A DNA stretch of 64,000 nt from AP-15 sp963777435 (GTDB lineage: Bacteria; Pseudomonadota; Alphaproteobacteria; ATCC43930; CGMCC-115725). Positions 27,512 through 36,246 of this stretch are shown piece by piece (position 1 is the first letter of the stretch; every line of letters starts with the position of its first letter). Both the position numbers and the translations under genes were made by a program. The notes beneath the pieces were generated by a model. It did no database searches, was not told the origin of the DNA, and saw only the letters and a program-made list of their open reading frames with translations. The DNA is taken from positions 2,108,001 through 2,172,000 of the forward strand of contig CAVZQT010000003.1 of NCBI GenBank assembly GCA_963777435.1, in the 5' to 3' direction.

Positions 27512-27952
27512 GTGCTGGCCGAACAAGGGCAGGAAGGCGATCTGCTGCGCCATATGATCCATATGATCTCCCAGCGCGTTTTCTGGACGGAACGGTACAG
27601 CGGCGAATTGGCGGACGGGTTTCCGCAACCCGATCTGGACGAAACCTGGCGGCGCTATAACGACAGCGTCGTCACTTGGAACGAGAGCTATTTGCTGAAC
27701 GCGCTGCTGACCGAGAAATTCTTCACAGCGGAAAGCAAGAAACAACTCGCTGACCTGAACTGGCTTCTGCGGCAGGTCAACACCTGCATTAGCAAGATCC
27801 ACTACGCGCAGCTTTACAAAAGCAAGGATGCCGCGTGCTATTTCACCAGCGCAAAGGGGGGCTCGGATCAAGACAATATTCGCGTGCTGCAAGACACGCT
27901 AAAGCAGGTCGACGCCAAAATCGCCTCGCTTGTGGTTCTGCTCAATAGATGA
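27512..27952 (+). CDS. Hypothetical helical protein, 5' end uncertain
   Basis: A 146-aa mainly helical protein (GDLLRHMIHMISQRVFWTER ... VDAKIASLVVLLNR) of unrecognised family. The GTG at 27512 lacks a ribosome site, and the same frame stays open and protein-like upstream (WDKVLVDLGFKKSEAVV) to a stop near 27455. A hydrophobic stretch in another frame just before it (MLASLAAGSAATVTALDF, about 27409-27463) looks like a secretion signal. A one-base indel near 27465 may therefore have split a longer exported protein. It follows the MetE-like gene on the same strand. Confidence 0.5.
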   Translation: MLAEQGQEGDLLRHMIHMISQRVFWTERYSGELADGFPQPDLDETWRRYNDSVVTWNESYLLNALLTEKFFTAESKKQLADLNWLLRQVNTCISKIHYAQLYKSKDAACYFTSAKGGSDQDNIRVLQDTLKQVDAKIASLVVLLNR

Positions 27953-28040
27953 AAGGGCAGAGCACCGGGTACCGAAACAGCGGCTCGCGCCGCGGCCGGC
28001 GAGCTTGCCGGCCCCAGCGCGAGTTCTCCGAAACCAGTGG

Positions 28041-28511
28041 CTAAGCCATGGGCCGCGGGGGCGGAGCTGTAACGCTGTTCTGGTACGGCACATTGCGTAA
28101 GCTCCAAATGTTCCAAGCCGCGATCAAGAACACCAGCGCTCCGACAATCCAGTGATCCCAGCTCGCCCGCCCGAGCAGGACAAAACCGAGAACCCAGGGC
28201 GCGACGAAAGTCCACGCTCCCAACACCAGCGCAAACCATTCCTGACTTGCCGCCACTCGGCCAACCGCCGACAGCATGAACAGGAAAAGTATTACGCCGA
28301 TCACCCAAGCGTTCCAGGCGGCCCGGCTGACTTCCGCGGCGGGGTTGACCGCGCCGTTTGCACCGGCAATCGGGTGCGGCGCCAAGCCTCCGCCAAACTG
28401 TAGCACCCACGGCGAGATGAACAACCAGATTGCGAGTGTCACGAGCGCCCAATCCTGGATGCGATTGCTGCCGACCGAGGCCGGACGGCGGCGGATATAG
28501 ACATTAGCCAT
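28041..28511 (-). CDS. SPW repeat membrane protein
   Basis: A 156-aa integral membrane protein with four hydrophobic helices and two copies of the SPW-type motif, FISPWVLQF and FVAPWVLGF. The motif defines the SPW repeat family found in many soil bacteria. Its function is unknown. The N-terminus (MANVYIRRRPASVG) is positively charged and cytoplasmic by the positive-inside rule. It starts at ATG 28511 with GAGGAGCAAGGGAC upstream. The preceding gene on the same strand ends 50 nt earlier, so they may be co-transcribed. Confidence 0.85.
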   Translation of the reverse strand: MANVYIRRRPASVGSNRIQDWALVTLAIWLFISPWVLQFGGGLAPHPIAGANGAVNPAAEVSRAAWNAWVIGVILFLFMLSAVGRVAASQEWFALVLGAWTFVAPWVLGFVLLGRASWDHWIVGALVFLIAAWNIWSLRNVPYQNSVTAPPPRPMA

Positions 28512-28561
28512 GTCCCTTGCTCCTCTGTGTTTTGCTCAAGAAAATGCCGACCGCTCGTTCA

Positions 28562-29074
28562 CTAGATAGCGTCGATGGTTTCGCTAACCGCCCGGCGGCG
28601 TTCTTCGGCCGCCCGAACGCTAGTGCCGGATCGTACCGGCACCGAGACCGGATTGTCGGCAAACGAGTAAGGCACCGGGCTGTCCTTCGAGACCGAAAGT
28701 AAGCCTTCGATCTTCTGCAGTAACTTGAGGTACCAGGCCCGCGGTTCATTGGCTTCGGCGATCTCCGATAGGATAATCAGCCGAGCGCGGTTGAGCACCC
28801 TCATCACATCCCAGTGGTTCGTGCCCGGATCGTCGTTGAACGATTCGATACGCCAGTAATGCTTGCCGCTGATCTCCTTGATGGCGCGGATGATCGGTCG
28901 CGTCAGCTCCTGCCGGCCATTGACTTCAGTGATCGCCCCGACCAGGCAATGCCGGCCCTTGCGATCGTGCAGCCGGCCCTTGCACCATTGATCCTCGATA
29001 GCAAGCATGCACTCTACTTGCCAGAGTTTACCGAGCGCAGGGTTTCCAAACATTTCAGTGCCGTCCAGGGGCAT
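28562..29074 (-). CDS. DUF6197-like hypothetical protein
   Basis: A 170-aa soluble protein. Residues about 30-110 contain WCKGRLHDRKGRHCLVGAI and SFNDDPGTNHWDVMRVLNRA. These resemble the DUF6197 pattern (W-x-K/Q-G, C-x-x-G-A, and FND-x-P-x-x-x-H), from memory of that family. No enzymatic role is established. The C-terminal 50 residues look disordered. ATG 29074 has GGAGAGTAGAA directly upstream, so the in-frame TTG six codons earlier is rejected. It is possibly in one operon with the SPW gene. Confidence 0.6.
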   Translation of the reverse strand: MPLDGTEMFGNPALGKLWQVECMLAIEDQWCKGRLHDRKGRHCLVGAITEVNGRQELTRPIIRAIKEISGKHYWRIESFNDDPGTNHWDVMRVLNRARLIILSEIAEANEPRAWYLKLLQKIEGLLSVSKDSPVPYSFADNPVSVPVRSGTSVRAAEERRRAVSETIDAI

Positions 29075-29331
29075 TTCTACTCTCCAATTCAAATCAGCCC
29101 ACAGATCTCCCTAAAGAGGGCTTTCAATCGAGATAACCGCGCGCAGCGGCGAGCATTCTCAAACTGACGCCTTGGTTGTGGGAGGGCGAAAAGGCTCGCC
29201 GGTTGGGAGCTGGCTTTAGCGGTGGCGCCTATCGACGCCCACTATCCACGTCCGAAGACCGCCGATCGTGGCCGATGGGAGATATTGATCGAACTCTAAT
29301 CCCCATGCGCAACGAAGGAGGGATTACCGGG

Positions 29332-30060
29332 TTATGGCAGTAAATCGGAAAGTCTGCGGATGATGCGGTCGGGGCGCACCGGGCAGTCCGGCGGCAGCCC
29401 GACACCGTAGCCGTCGTGCCAGATCGCATGAATGCCGAGGCGTTGCGGCGCCGCGATCTCCCACTCGAGATTGTCACCGACCATCCAGGTGTCGCGCGCG
29501 GTCACGCCAAGCACCTCCATCGCGTGGGTGTAGGCGCGCTCCTCGGGTTTGCCGAAACCGTGTTCACCCTCGATCTGGATGTGCTCGAAGCGATGCTCGA
29601 GCACGAAACGCACGACCTTAGCCCGTTGCGCCTCAGCGGCGCCGTTGGTGATCAGCGCCAGCTTCACTCCTCGATCCTTCAGCTGGTCGAGGGTGTCGTG
29701 CGCGCCGGGGAAGCATTCCAGCTCGGCGTCATGCAATGCGTTATAGCGGTCGGCGATCTCATCGCATAACGCGCGCTCGGGGGGCATGTGCCCGTTCGCC
29801 GCCAGTGTAGAGAAGGCGTCAGCGACAATGCGGCGGCGGGCATCGATGATGCGATGGCGCCAATGTTTATGGCTCGCCGGATCGGCCCATAACTCGCGCG
29901 AGCTGTCCATGATCGCGGCCAGCGCCGCGGCCGCTGTCAGCGGCGCCAAGTGCTCGGTGTAAGCGCCGAGCACGCGCTGCCACTGCGACTCGGCCGGGCC
30001 GAAGGCGACAAGGATCGTGTCGTCGAGATCGAACAGGATCGCGCGCGGCAGGGCAGCCAT
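29332..30060 (-). CDS. HAD-superfamily phosphatase
   Basis: A 242-aa haloacid-dehalogenase-like hydrolase. Motif I is FDLDDT (nucleophile Asp at about residue 11), motif II is LALITNGAAEAQRAK and motif III is the Lys in GFGKPEERAYTHAM. Motif IV is in WMVGDNLEWEIAAPQRLG. An alpha-helical cap lies between motifs I and II. Such enzymes dephosphorylate small metabolites, but the substrate is unknown. ATG 30060 lies 44 nt after the stop of the cupin gene, making it the last gene of a three-gene minus-strand operon with an oxygenase and a cysteine-dioxygenase-like protein. Confidence 0.88.
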   Translation of the reverse strand: MAALPRAILFDLDDTILVAFGPAESQWQRVLGAYTEHLAPLTAAAALAAIMDSSRELWADPASHKHWRHRIIDARRRIVADAFSTLAANGHMPPERALCDEIADRYNALHDAELECFPGAHDTLDQLKDRGVKLALITNGAAEAQRAKVVRFVLEHRFEHIQIEGEHGFGKPEERAYTHAMEVLGVTARDTWMVGDNLEWEIAAPQRLGIHAIWHDGYGVGLPPDCPVRPDRIIRRLSDLLP

Positions 30061-30104
30061 AGTGCCGCTCGCCTTAAAAATCGGGGCGTTGATTACGCGA
30101 AACG

Positions 30105-30662
30105 TCAGGCCGCAGCCAAGTTACGGTTTGCTTCCTCGAACAACAGACGGTTGCGATCGAGGTCAAAGCGCCGCTCGGTCAGGGTCTCGGGGTCCCATTC
30201 GCTGCGCGTAACCGCGTAGAAATCGCCGCCATAGACGTGGATCGCCCCGGTCATTCGCGGCAGCGGGTTGGTGACGGTGTGGATGATGTCGCGGCCGAGC
30301 GGCTCGACATCGCGCACCCCGATCGAGCGGGCGCCAGCCGCCTCGATCTGCCCCGCATCGGCATCCGGCAGGCGGCGCCAAAAGATGTTGTCCTCACGCC
30401 CGGTATAGACGCCGATCACCGCCCACATCAGATGGTTGTGCGGCATGATCGTCATTCGCGGCCCCCAAATCACGTTCAGGATTGTCAGGGTCTCGGAGCG
30501 ATAAAGCGGCTCGACGCCGGCGCGTTGCGGCTCGCCAAGCCCGGCGAGGACGCAGGCAGGGTCGGATACCGCGCGCGCCACGAGCTCCCTGGCAGCCTTG
30601 TGGCTGGAATCTTGCGCCACCGCGGCGCGGCAATCCTCGATAAAGCGATCAAGATCAAACAT
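30105..30662 (-). CDS. Cysteine dioxygenase-like cupin protein (COG5553-type)
   Basis: A 185-aa cupin. MPHNHLMWAVIGVYTGREDN carries the two cupin-motif His residues plus a Glu, and a third His is in DIIHTVTNP. The late AIHVYGGDFY strand matches the predicted metal-dependent beta-helix family related to cysteine dioxygenase. It would bind Fe(II) and may oxidise a thiol or another small substrate. The true substrate is unknown. ATG 30662 follows the 2OG oxygenase stop by 20 nt, and the HAD gene follows, suggesting a shared pathway. Confidence 0.82.
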   Translation of the reverse strand: MFDLDRFIEDCRAAVAQDSSHKAARELVARAVSDPACVLAGLGEPQRAGVEPLYRSETLTILNVIWGPRMTIMPHNHLMWAVIGVYTGREDNIFWRRLPDADAGQIEAAGARSIGVRDVEPLGRDIIHTVTNPLPRMTGAIHVYGGDFYAVTRSEWDPETLTERRFDLDRNRLLFEEANRNLAAA

Positions 30663-30682
30663 GCTGTGCCTCCTGTTTTGGC

Positions 30683-31730
30683 CTATTGGGCCGCACGGGC
30701 CGCGGCGTCGGAGCGGTGGCCCTTCTGGTGGAAATAATTCGCCCGATAAAACTCGAGCACAAGATCGCGGTAGACTGCCGGCGGATAATGCGGCGGGTTA
30801 TCGGCGCCGGTACAGGACGGCAGGCATTCGATGATGCGGTCCGGGTTCGGGCTATGGAAATAGGCGATCGAATAGCGATCGGTGCCCGAATCGTTCAGCA
30901 CGCCGTGCGGCGTGGATAAAAAGCGATCGTTCGACCAGCGACGCATGATATTGCCGAGATTGATCAGAAACGTTCCCGGTATGACCGGCGGCGGAAACCA
31001 CTCGCCCGAGGGCAGCCTGACAGCGAGGCCGGGCACATCGGTGCGCGCCAGCGCGGTCATAAAGCTGTTATCGGTGTGCGGGCCCTGACCAAAGACATTG
31101 TCCTCGGTCGTTTGCTGCGGCGGATAGTGCAGAAAGCGCGCTGTGGCATGCGCTTCGTCGGCGAAATACGGCGCGAAGAAATCGGCCGGCATGCCGAGGG
31201 CGACGGCAAACGCCGGCAGCATGCGGTCGCACATCGCGCCGAGCGCGCTGAAAAGTAGCTCGTTCATGTCGGCGCGCAAGCCCGCCATATCCGCCGGCCA
31301 TTGGTTTTGACCACGCAGCGGTTTGCCCGCGACCACATCGGGATGATCGGGGCCGCGGTCGTGACTGATAAAGAAGCTTTCGTTCTGATTGGGCTTGGTG
31401 GCTTTGTGCACGGTCGAGGCGCCCTGCACCGAAGCATTGATCGGCAAATAGCCGATATTGTTCTCGTTGAGCTTTAGCGCGAGCTTTTGCTCGATCGGCA
31501 ATGCGAAGAACCGGCGCGAGGCGGCAAAAGCACGGTCGATCAGTTCATCCGGCACACCGTGGTTCAGGGCATAGAAAAACCCGATATTCTCGCTGGCATG
31601 CGCGACGTCTTTCCGCCAACCGGTCGAGCGCGCCCTTCTCCCCCGCGAAATAGGGCCCGTAATCGATCACCGGGATCGCTTTCGCCGCTGCCGCGTAATC
31701 CCGGACCGCTTGTTCCTTGAAGAGGTGCAT
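30683..31730 (-). pseudogene. Isopenicillin N synthase-like 2-oxoglutarate/Fe(II) oxygenase, frameshift at about 31610
   Basis: The gene starts at ATG 31730 after GAGGAAATGA and reads AIPVIDYGPYFAGEKGALDRLA. A 1-base insertion in a T run (plus strand 31610-31612) then breaks the frame. The next frame continues DVAHASENIGFFYALNHGVP and runs to 30683. The C-terminal part has the Fe(II) site HTDNSF (His, Asp), a distal His in LSTPHGVLN and the co-substrate Arg in DRYSIAYFHSP. The family hydroxylates or cyclises small molecules. It is first gene of the operon with the cupin and HAD genes. Both halves are conserved, so the indel may be artefactual. Confidence 0.85.
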
Positions 31731-32169
31731 TCATTTCCTCCGCGCTGCTAGCCGGGATTATAGCCATCAACAACGGTCTTGCGCCACGGATTGCCCGAAC
31801 TAGAGGTCGAGCGAACATCGCGGAAACTTGCTGGACGCTGGGCAATGGCGGGTGCCCCGCGATGCCGCCGCAAGCTGCCGGATTGAGAATGTGCCATCCG
31901 CCAGGCTTAATTACCGATCATCCGAAAAATCGGAGCCGGGTTAGGAAAATCGAAATGAACGGGGACTTCAAGAGACGCGATAAGCGCCTGCGATCTGACG
32001 CTAACTGAACTGGTGGAGGATCCACTGATTGGCCTGATGATGAAAAGCGACGGTGTCGAACGCAAGCAACATCGAGGCCTTGTTCGCGCGGATCGCGCAG
32101 CAGCGGTCGCGCGTGATCCCGAGCGCAGGCCTGGCGGTTTTGGCTCTCGACGCAGTGACAGCCTATGGG
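31731..32169. other. Intergenic region with an unassigned short reading frame
   Basis: A 439-bp gap. On the minus strand, 32161-32001 is open for about 53 codons and reads protein-like (RDRCCAIRANKASMLLAF, then FHHQANQWILHQFS), but no start codon with a ribosome site precedes it. It may be the remnant of a decayed gene. The oxygenase promoter should lie near 31740-31800. Nothing else was recognised. Confidence 0.3.
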
Positions 32170-32562
32170 TCAGGCAGGCGGGGTGGTGAAGAACCAGGGA
32201 TGGCCGTCGAGATCGCGCGCCGTATAGGTGCGGCCCCATTCCTCATCGTGGGGCGGCTGAACAATTTCGGCCCCGGCAGCGCGAGCCCGCTCGTAATGCG
32301 CGTCAGCATCGGCTAGGTAGACAAAGATGCCCATCGTCGCGACTTTAGTCTCGCTCGGGCTCTGCATCCGCCAGTCATGGCTGCCTTGCCCCATCATGAT
32401 GCGCTGCCCATCCAACGTCATTTGCGCGTGCATCCCGGATAGGGTCGGTTCTCGCAGCTCTTCGGTGAACCCAAAGGCCTGGGCGAGGAATTCGAGCGCA
32501 GCGGGCACGTTACGATAGAAAATGTAAGGAATAATTTCGCTCTTTACTTCTGCGCCGGCCAT
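32170..32562 (-). CDS. VOC (glyoxalase/bleomycin resistance) family protein
   Basis: A 130-aa single-domain VOC protein with paired beta-alpha-beta-beta-beta modules: IIPYIFYRNVPAALEFLAQAFGF at the start, MGIFVYLADADAHYERARAAGA in the middle and YTARDLDGHPWFF at the end. This variant (PhnB-like) usually lacks clear enzymatic evidence, and family members bind a divalent metal or act as drug-binding proteins. ATG 32562 is preceded by GAGGAGAACGAA, so the upstream in-frame start is rejected. It is divergent from the MFS gene. Confidence 0.87.
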   Translation of the reverse strand: MAGAEVKSEIIPYIFYRNVPAALEFLAQAFGFTEELREPTLSGMHAQMTLDGQRIMMGQGSHDWRMQSPSETKVATMGIFVYLADADAHYERARAAGAEIVQPPHDEEWGRTYTARDLDGHPWFFTTPPA

Positions 32563-32698
32563 TTCGTTCTCCTCTGTCCGAGCTACCTCGTTAAACGATG
32601 GCGAAGCGCGATTGCGCATCGAAAATTAAATCTTAGCGGGCGGCCGAAAGTCGCGAATATCCGGGGGCTAACCCTCGACTAGGCGATCGCGCGGCGAC

Positions 32699-34068
32699 GT
32701 GACCCTTGCCCCGATGCGGCGGGTGCGCGATATCACCGCGAGCAACATGCCCATTCTGTTCCTCATCGTCTTGATTGACCTGATCGGGTTCGGTCTCGTC
32801 ATCCCGCTATTGCCGTTTTATGCGGTGCGGTTCGGCGGTTCCGCACCCGAGGTCACGTGGCTGCTCGCCACCTATTCCCTGATGCAACTGATCGCCGCAC
32901 CTTTATGGGGCCGGCTCAGCGATCGCATCGGCCGCCGCCCGGTGCTGATGGCGAGCATGGCGGCCTCGGCACTCGCCTATGTGTGGCTTGGCGCCGCCGA
33001 TGCGCTGTGGATGCTGTTCGCCGCGCGCGCACTCGCGGGCGCTTGCGCCGGCAACATCGCCGCGGCTCAAGCCTACATCGCCGACATCACCAAGCCCGAG
33101 GAGCGCGCCCACGGCATGGGGATGATCGGCGCCGCCTTTGGTCTCGGTTTCATTTTTGGCCCGCGCTCGGCGGGTTTCTCGCCGGCAACAATCCGGCGAC
33201 CGCCAACCTCGAAACCCCGGCCTGGGTCGCCGCCGGACTGTCGTTTGTCGCGCTATGCGGCGTGCTCTTCGTGCTGCGCGAGAGCCACCCCCTTGAACGG
33301 CGCGGGCTGGCGCAGCCGCAGGGCCGCATCGGCCTGATCCTCGGATCGCTGCGCCGTCCGGTCTTGTCGCGGCTGATCGTGATCTTTTTTCTGGTGATCC
33401 TCGCCTTTGCCGCGATGGAGAGCATCTTCGCGCTATGGGCATTGCGCCAATTGGATTGGGGACCGGAGACCGTCGGCTACGTCTTTGCCTATCTCGGCCT
33501 GTTATCGGCGATCATGCAAGGCGGGCTGACCCGGCGTTTGACCAAGCGTTACGGCGAGGAAAAATTGCTGCTCGCCGGCCTTGTGGTGCTGGCGATCGGC
33601 CTCGTTATCGTCCCGTTTGCCCGGGGTCTCGCAGTGCTGGGCGGCGCTTTCGCGGCGCTCGCGATCGGTCTCGGCCTGGTCCAGCCGGCATTGAACAGCT
33701 TGATCTCGCGCCGCGCCGGTGGCGGCGAGCAGGGCCAAGTGCTGGGCGTCACCCAATCAGTCGGTAGCCTGGCGAGGGTCATCGGGCCGCCCGTGGCCGG
33801 GTATCTGTTCGCCGATCTCGGGCGCGGCAGCCCGTTTCTCGGCGGTGCGGTGATCGTGGCACTGGCGTTCTTTTTGGCGCTGAACTTGTTTGGTGGGTTT
33901 GGCGCCGCCCCGCTTGCCGAAGCTGAGCCGCCGCTCGGTCCAGCGCGGATGAGCCGGCGCGGCCGGCCGATTACGCCGGGTCCGCCGCAACAGACCGGGC
34001 GGCTGCAAAGAAGAGCTGCGCGCGCTGCGTTCGCTCGCGCCTTACCTGTGGCCGCGAAATTCTTTTGA
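32699..34068 (+). pseudogene. MFS exporter (TetA-like), frameshift near 33163
   Basis: Twelve-helix major-facilitator protein of the TetA type. LIVLIDLIGFGLVIPLLPFY is the canonical first helix, and GRLSDRIGRRPVL is the loop 2-3 signature. RALAGACAGNIAAAQAYIAD follows. After GLGFIFGP one G is missing (about 33163), and the next frame continues ALGGFLAGNNP to the last helix (LALNLFGGFG). The present frame stops at 34068. The original stop may have been the TGA at 33950, overlapping the ABC gene ATG, if a further indel exists. Substrate unknown. The start is GTG 32699 or ATG 32714. Confidence 0.85.
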
Positions 34069-35788
34069 ATTACGCGCCCGCGTGGTGGCTGCGGTCGGCT
34101 TTCTGGTGGCCGGCCGGCTCCTCAACCTTCGGTGCCGTTTCTCTACAAGCATGCGGTGGACGTCCTGGCGCCGGGCCGGGCGATCGTCGCGGTGCCGGTG
34201 GCATTGATCGTCGCCTATGGCTTGGCCCGGGTCATGGCGCAGGGCTTCAACGAACTGCGCAACGCCGCCTTTGCCAAGGTGACGCAGCGCGCGGTGCGCC
34301 AGCTCGCTCTATCCGCCTTCCGCCATGTTCATCGGCTGGCATTGCGCTTTCATCTCGAGCGGCGCACCGGCGGGCTGTCGCGAGCGATCGAGCGCGGCAC
34401 TGCCGGCATCGAGTTTCTGCTGACCTTTCTGCTGTTCAACATCGTTCCGACCCTGTTCGAGATCCTGATCGCCTGCGCGATCTGTGGCGGCTCTACAACT
34501 GGACATTTGCCGCCGTCACATTCGCAACGATCGTGCTTTACATCGCGATTCACCTTTCTGGTGACCGATTGGCGAGTGCGGTTTCGCCGCGACATGAACG
34601 AGCGCAACAGCGAGGCGAATACCAAGGCGATCGACAGCCTGCTGAATTTCGAGACCGTCAAGTATTTTGCCAATGAGGAGCATGAAGCTCGCCGCTACGA
34701 CGCCTCGCTGCAAGCCTATGAGCGGGCCGCCGTCAAGAGCGAGACGACTTTAGCGACACTCAACCTCGGGCAAGGGATGATCATCGCGACCGGCCTCGTC
34801 GGGGTCATGATCCTTGCCGGCAATGGGGTTGCGGCCCGCGTCATGACGATCGGCGACTTTGTGCTGGTCAACGCCTATCTGATCCAGCTCTACACGCCGC
34901 TCAATTTCCTTGGCGTCGTCTATCGCAACATCAAGCAGTCGCTGGCCGATCTCGAACAGATGACGGCGTTGATGCAGGTCGTGCCCGAAATCGTCGACCG
35001 GCCGGGCGCTCCGGCTTTGTCGGTCGATGCCGGGAGGGTGGCGTTTCGCCATGTCGATTTTGGCTATGACAGCCGCCGCCCAATCCTGGTCGATGTCGAT
35101 TTCCGGGTGGCGCGCCGGGGCCAAGGTCGCGATCGTCGGACCGAGCGGCGCCGGCAAATCGACGATTGCGCGGCTGTTGTTCCGGTTTTGGGATGTCGGG
35201 CGCGGTGCGATCGAAATCGACGGCCAGGATATTCGCGACGTCACACAGGACAGCCTGAGGCGCGCCATCGGGGTCGTGCCGCAGGACACGGTGCTGTTCA
35301 ACGACACGATCTTTTACAACATTGCCTATGGGAGCCCGGGAGCATCGCGCACCGCGGTCGAAGAGGCGGCACGCCTCGCCCATATTCACGACTTTGTCGC
35401 CTCCCTGCCGGACGGCTACGACACGATGGTCGGCGAGCGCGGGCTGAAATTATCGGGCGGCGAAAAGCAGCGCGTCGCAATCGCCCGCGTTATTCTGAAG
35501 GATGCCAAGATCTTCGTCTTCGACGAGGCGACCTCGGCGCTCGACACCCGCACCGAGCGCGAGATCCAGGCGAACCTTGCCGAACTGTCCGCAGACCGCA
35601 CCACCCTCGTGATTGCTCATCGGCTATCGACAATCGTCGATGCCGACGAGATTTTAGTGCTTGATCATGGGCGTATAATCGAGCGCGGCGATCACGCCGA
35701 ACTGTTGCGGCGCGACGGCGTTTATGCCGCGATGTGGATGCGCCAGCAGGAAGCAGCGCGGCGTGAGGCAGCTCTGGCGCCAGCGTAA
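33949..35788 (+). pseudogene. Atm1/HMT-type ABC exporter (permease-ATPase fusion), several frameshifts
   Basis: Half-transporter of the Atm1 class, implicated in glutathione-linked or Fe-S precursor export across the inner membrane. The pieces are ELRALRSLAPYLWPRNSFEL, FLYKHAVDVLAPGRA, FLVTDWRVRFRRDMNERNSE, and an intact ATPase. The ATPase has Walker A GPSGAGKST, signature LKLSGGEKQRVAIARV and Walker B KIFVFDEATS. Continuity needs indels near 34000, 34128, 34481, 34551 and 35117, each restoring perfectly conserved sequence. The start is probably ATG 33949, overlapping the MFS gene. Such a class is often important for growth, so sequence error is likely. Confidence 0.82.
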
Positions 35789-35826
35789 ACCGTTCGAAAG
35801 ATACGATCAAAAGAATAGGCAAGATA

Positions 35827-36246
35827 ATGGCTCGGATTTGTAAGGTCCTAATCGTCGAAAATGACGAATATATAAGCGAATTGTTGGGCGAAGCATTTGA
35901 CGAGGAAGGCTTTAACTTTACGATCGTCAAAACCGGCCCGGAGATGGAGGACAAACTCGACGAAGACGATTTCGAGATCGTCATGATCGATGTCACCCAG
36001 CCCGGCGAAAAGGATGGGTTTGCGCTCGCAGAGATGGCGCATGCGCAAGGCTGCGGCGTGATATTGACGACGGGCGATCATCGCCATTCGGAACGGCTCG
36101 AGAAAAGCGGACGCTTTTACCTGTTAAAGCCGTTCCGGCTCCGTGAATTGATGACCGTGGTCGATCAGATCTTGACGATGGCATCGATGGAATGCGTGCG
36201 CCGCAAGCGGCGCGACGGCTCGTATTTCTCCGAACGGAGCGCGTGA
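35827..36246 (+). CDS. Single-domain response regulator
   Basis: A 139-aa receiver domain (CheY-like) without an output domain. The acidic pocket is VENDE (residues 10-14), and the phosphoacceptor Asp55 is in IVMIDVTQPG. The Thr switch is in VILTTGDH (about residue 81), and the conserved Lys101 is in FYLLKPF. It is probably phosphorylated by a histidine kinase elsewhere and acts by protein contact. It starts at ATG 35827. The stop overlaps the GTG start of meaB, suggesting coupled translation. No kinase gene lies nearby. Confidence 0.88.
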   Translation: MARICKVLIVENDEYISELLGEAFDEEGFNFTIVKTGPEMEDKLDEDDFEIVMIDVTQPGEKDGFALAEMAHAQGCGVILTTGDHRHSERLEKSGRFYLLKPFRLRELMTVVDQILTMASMECVRRKRRDGSYFSERSA

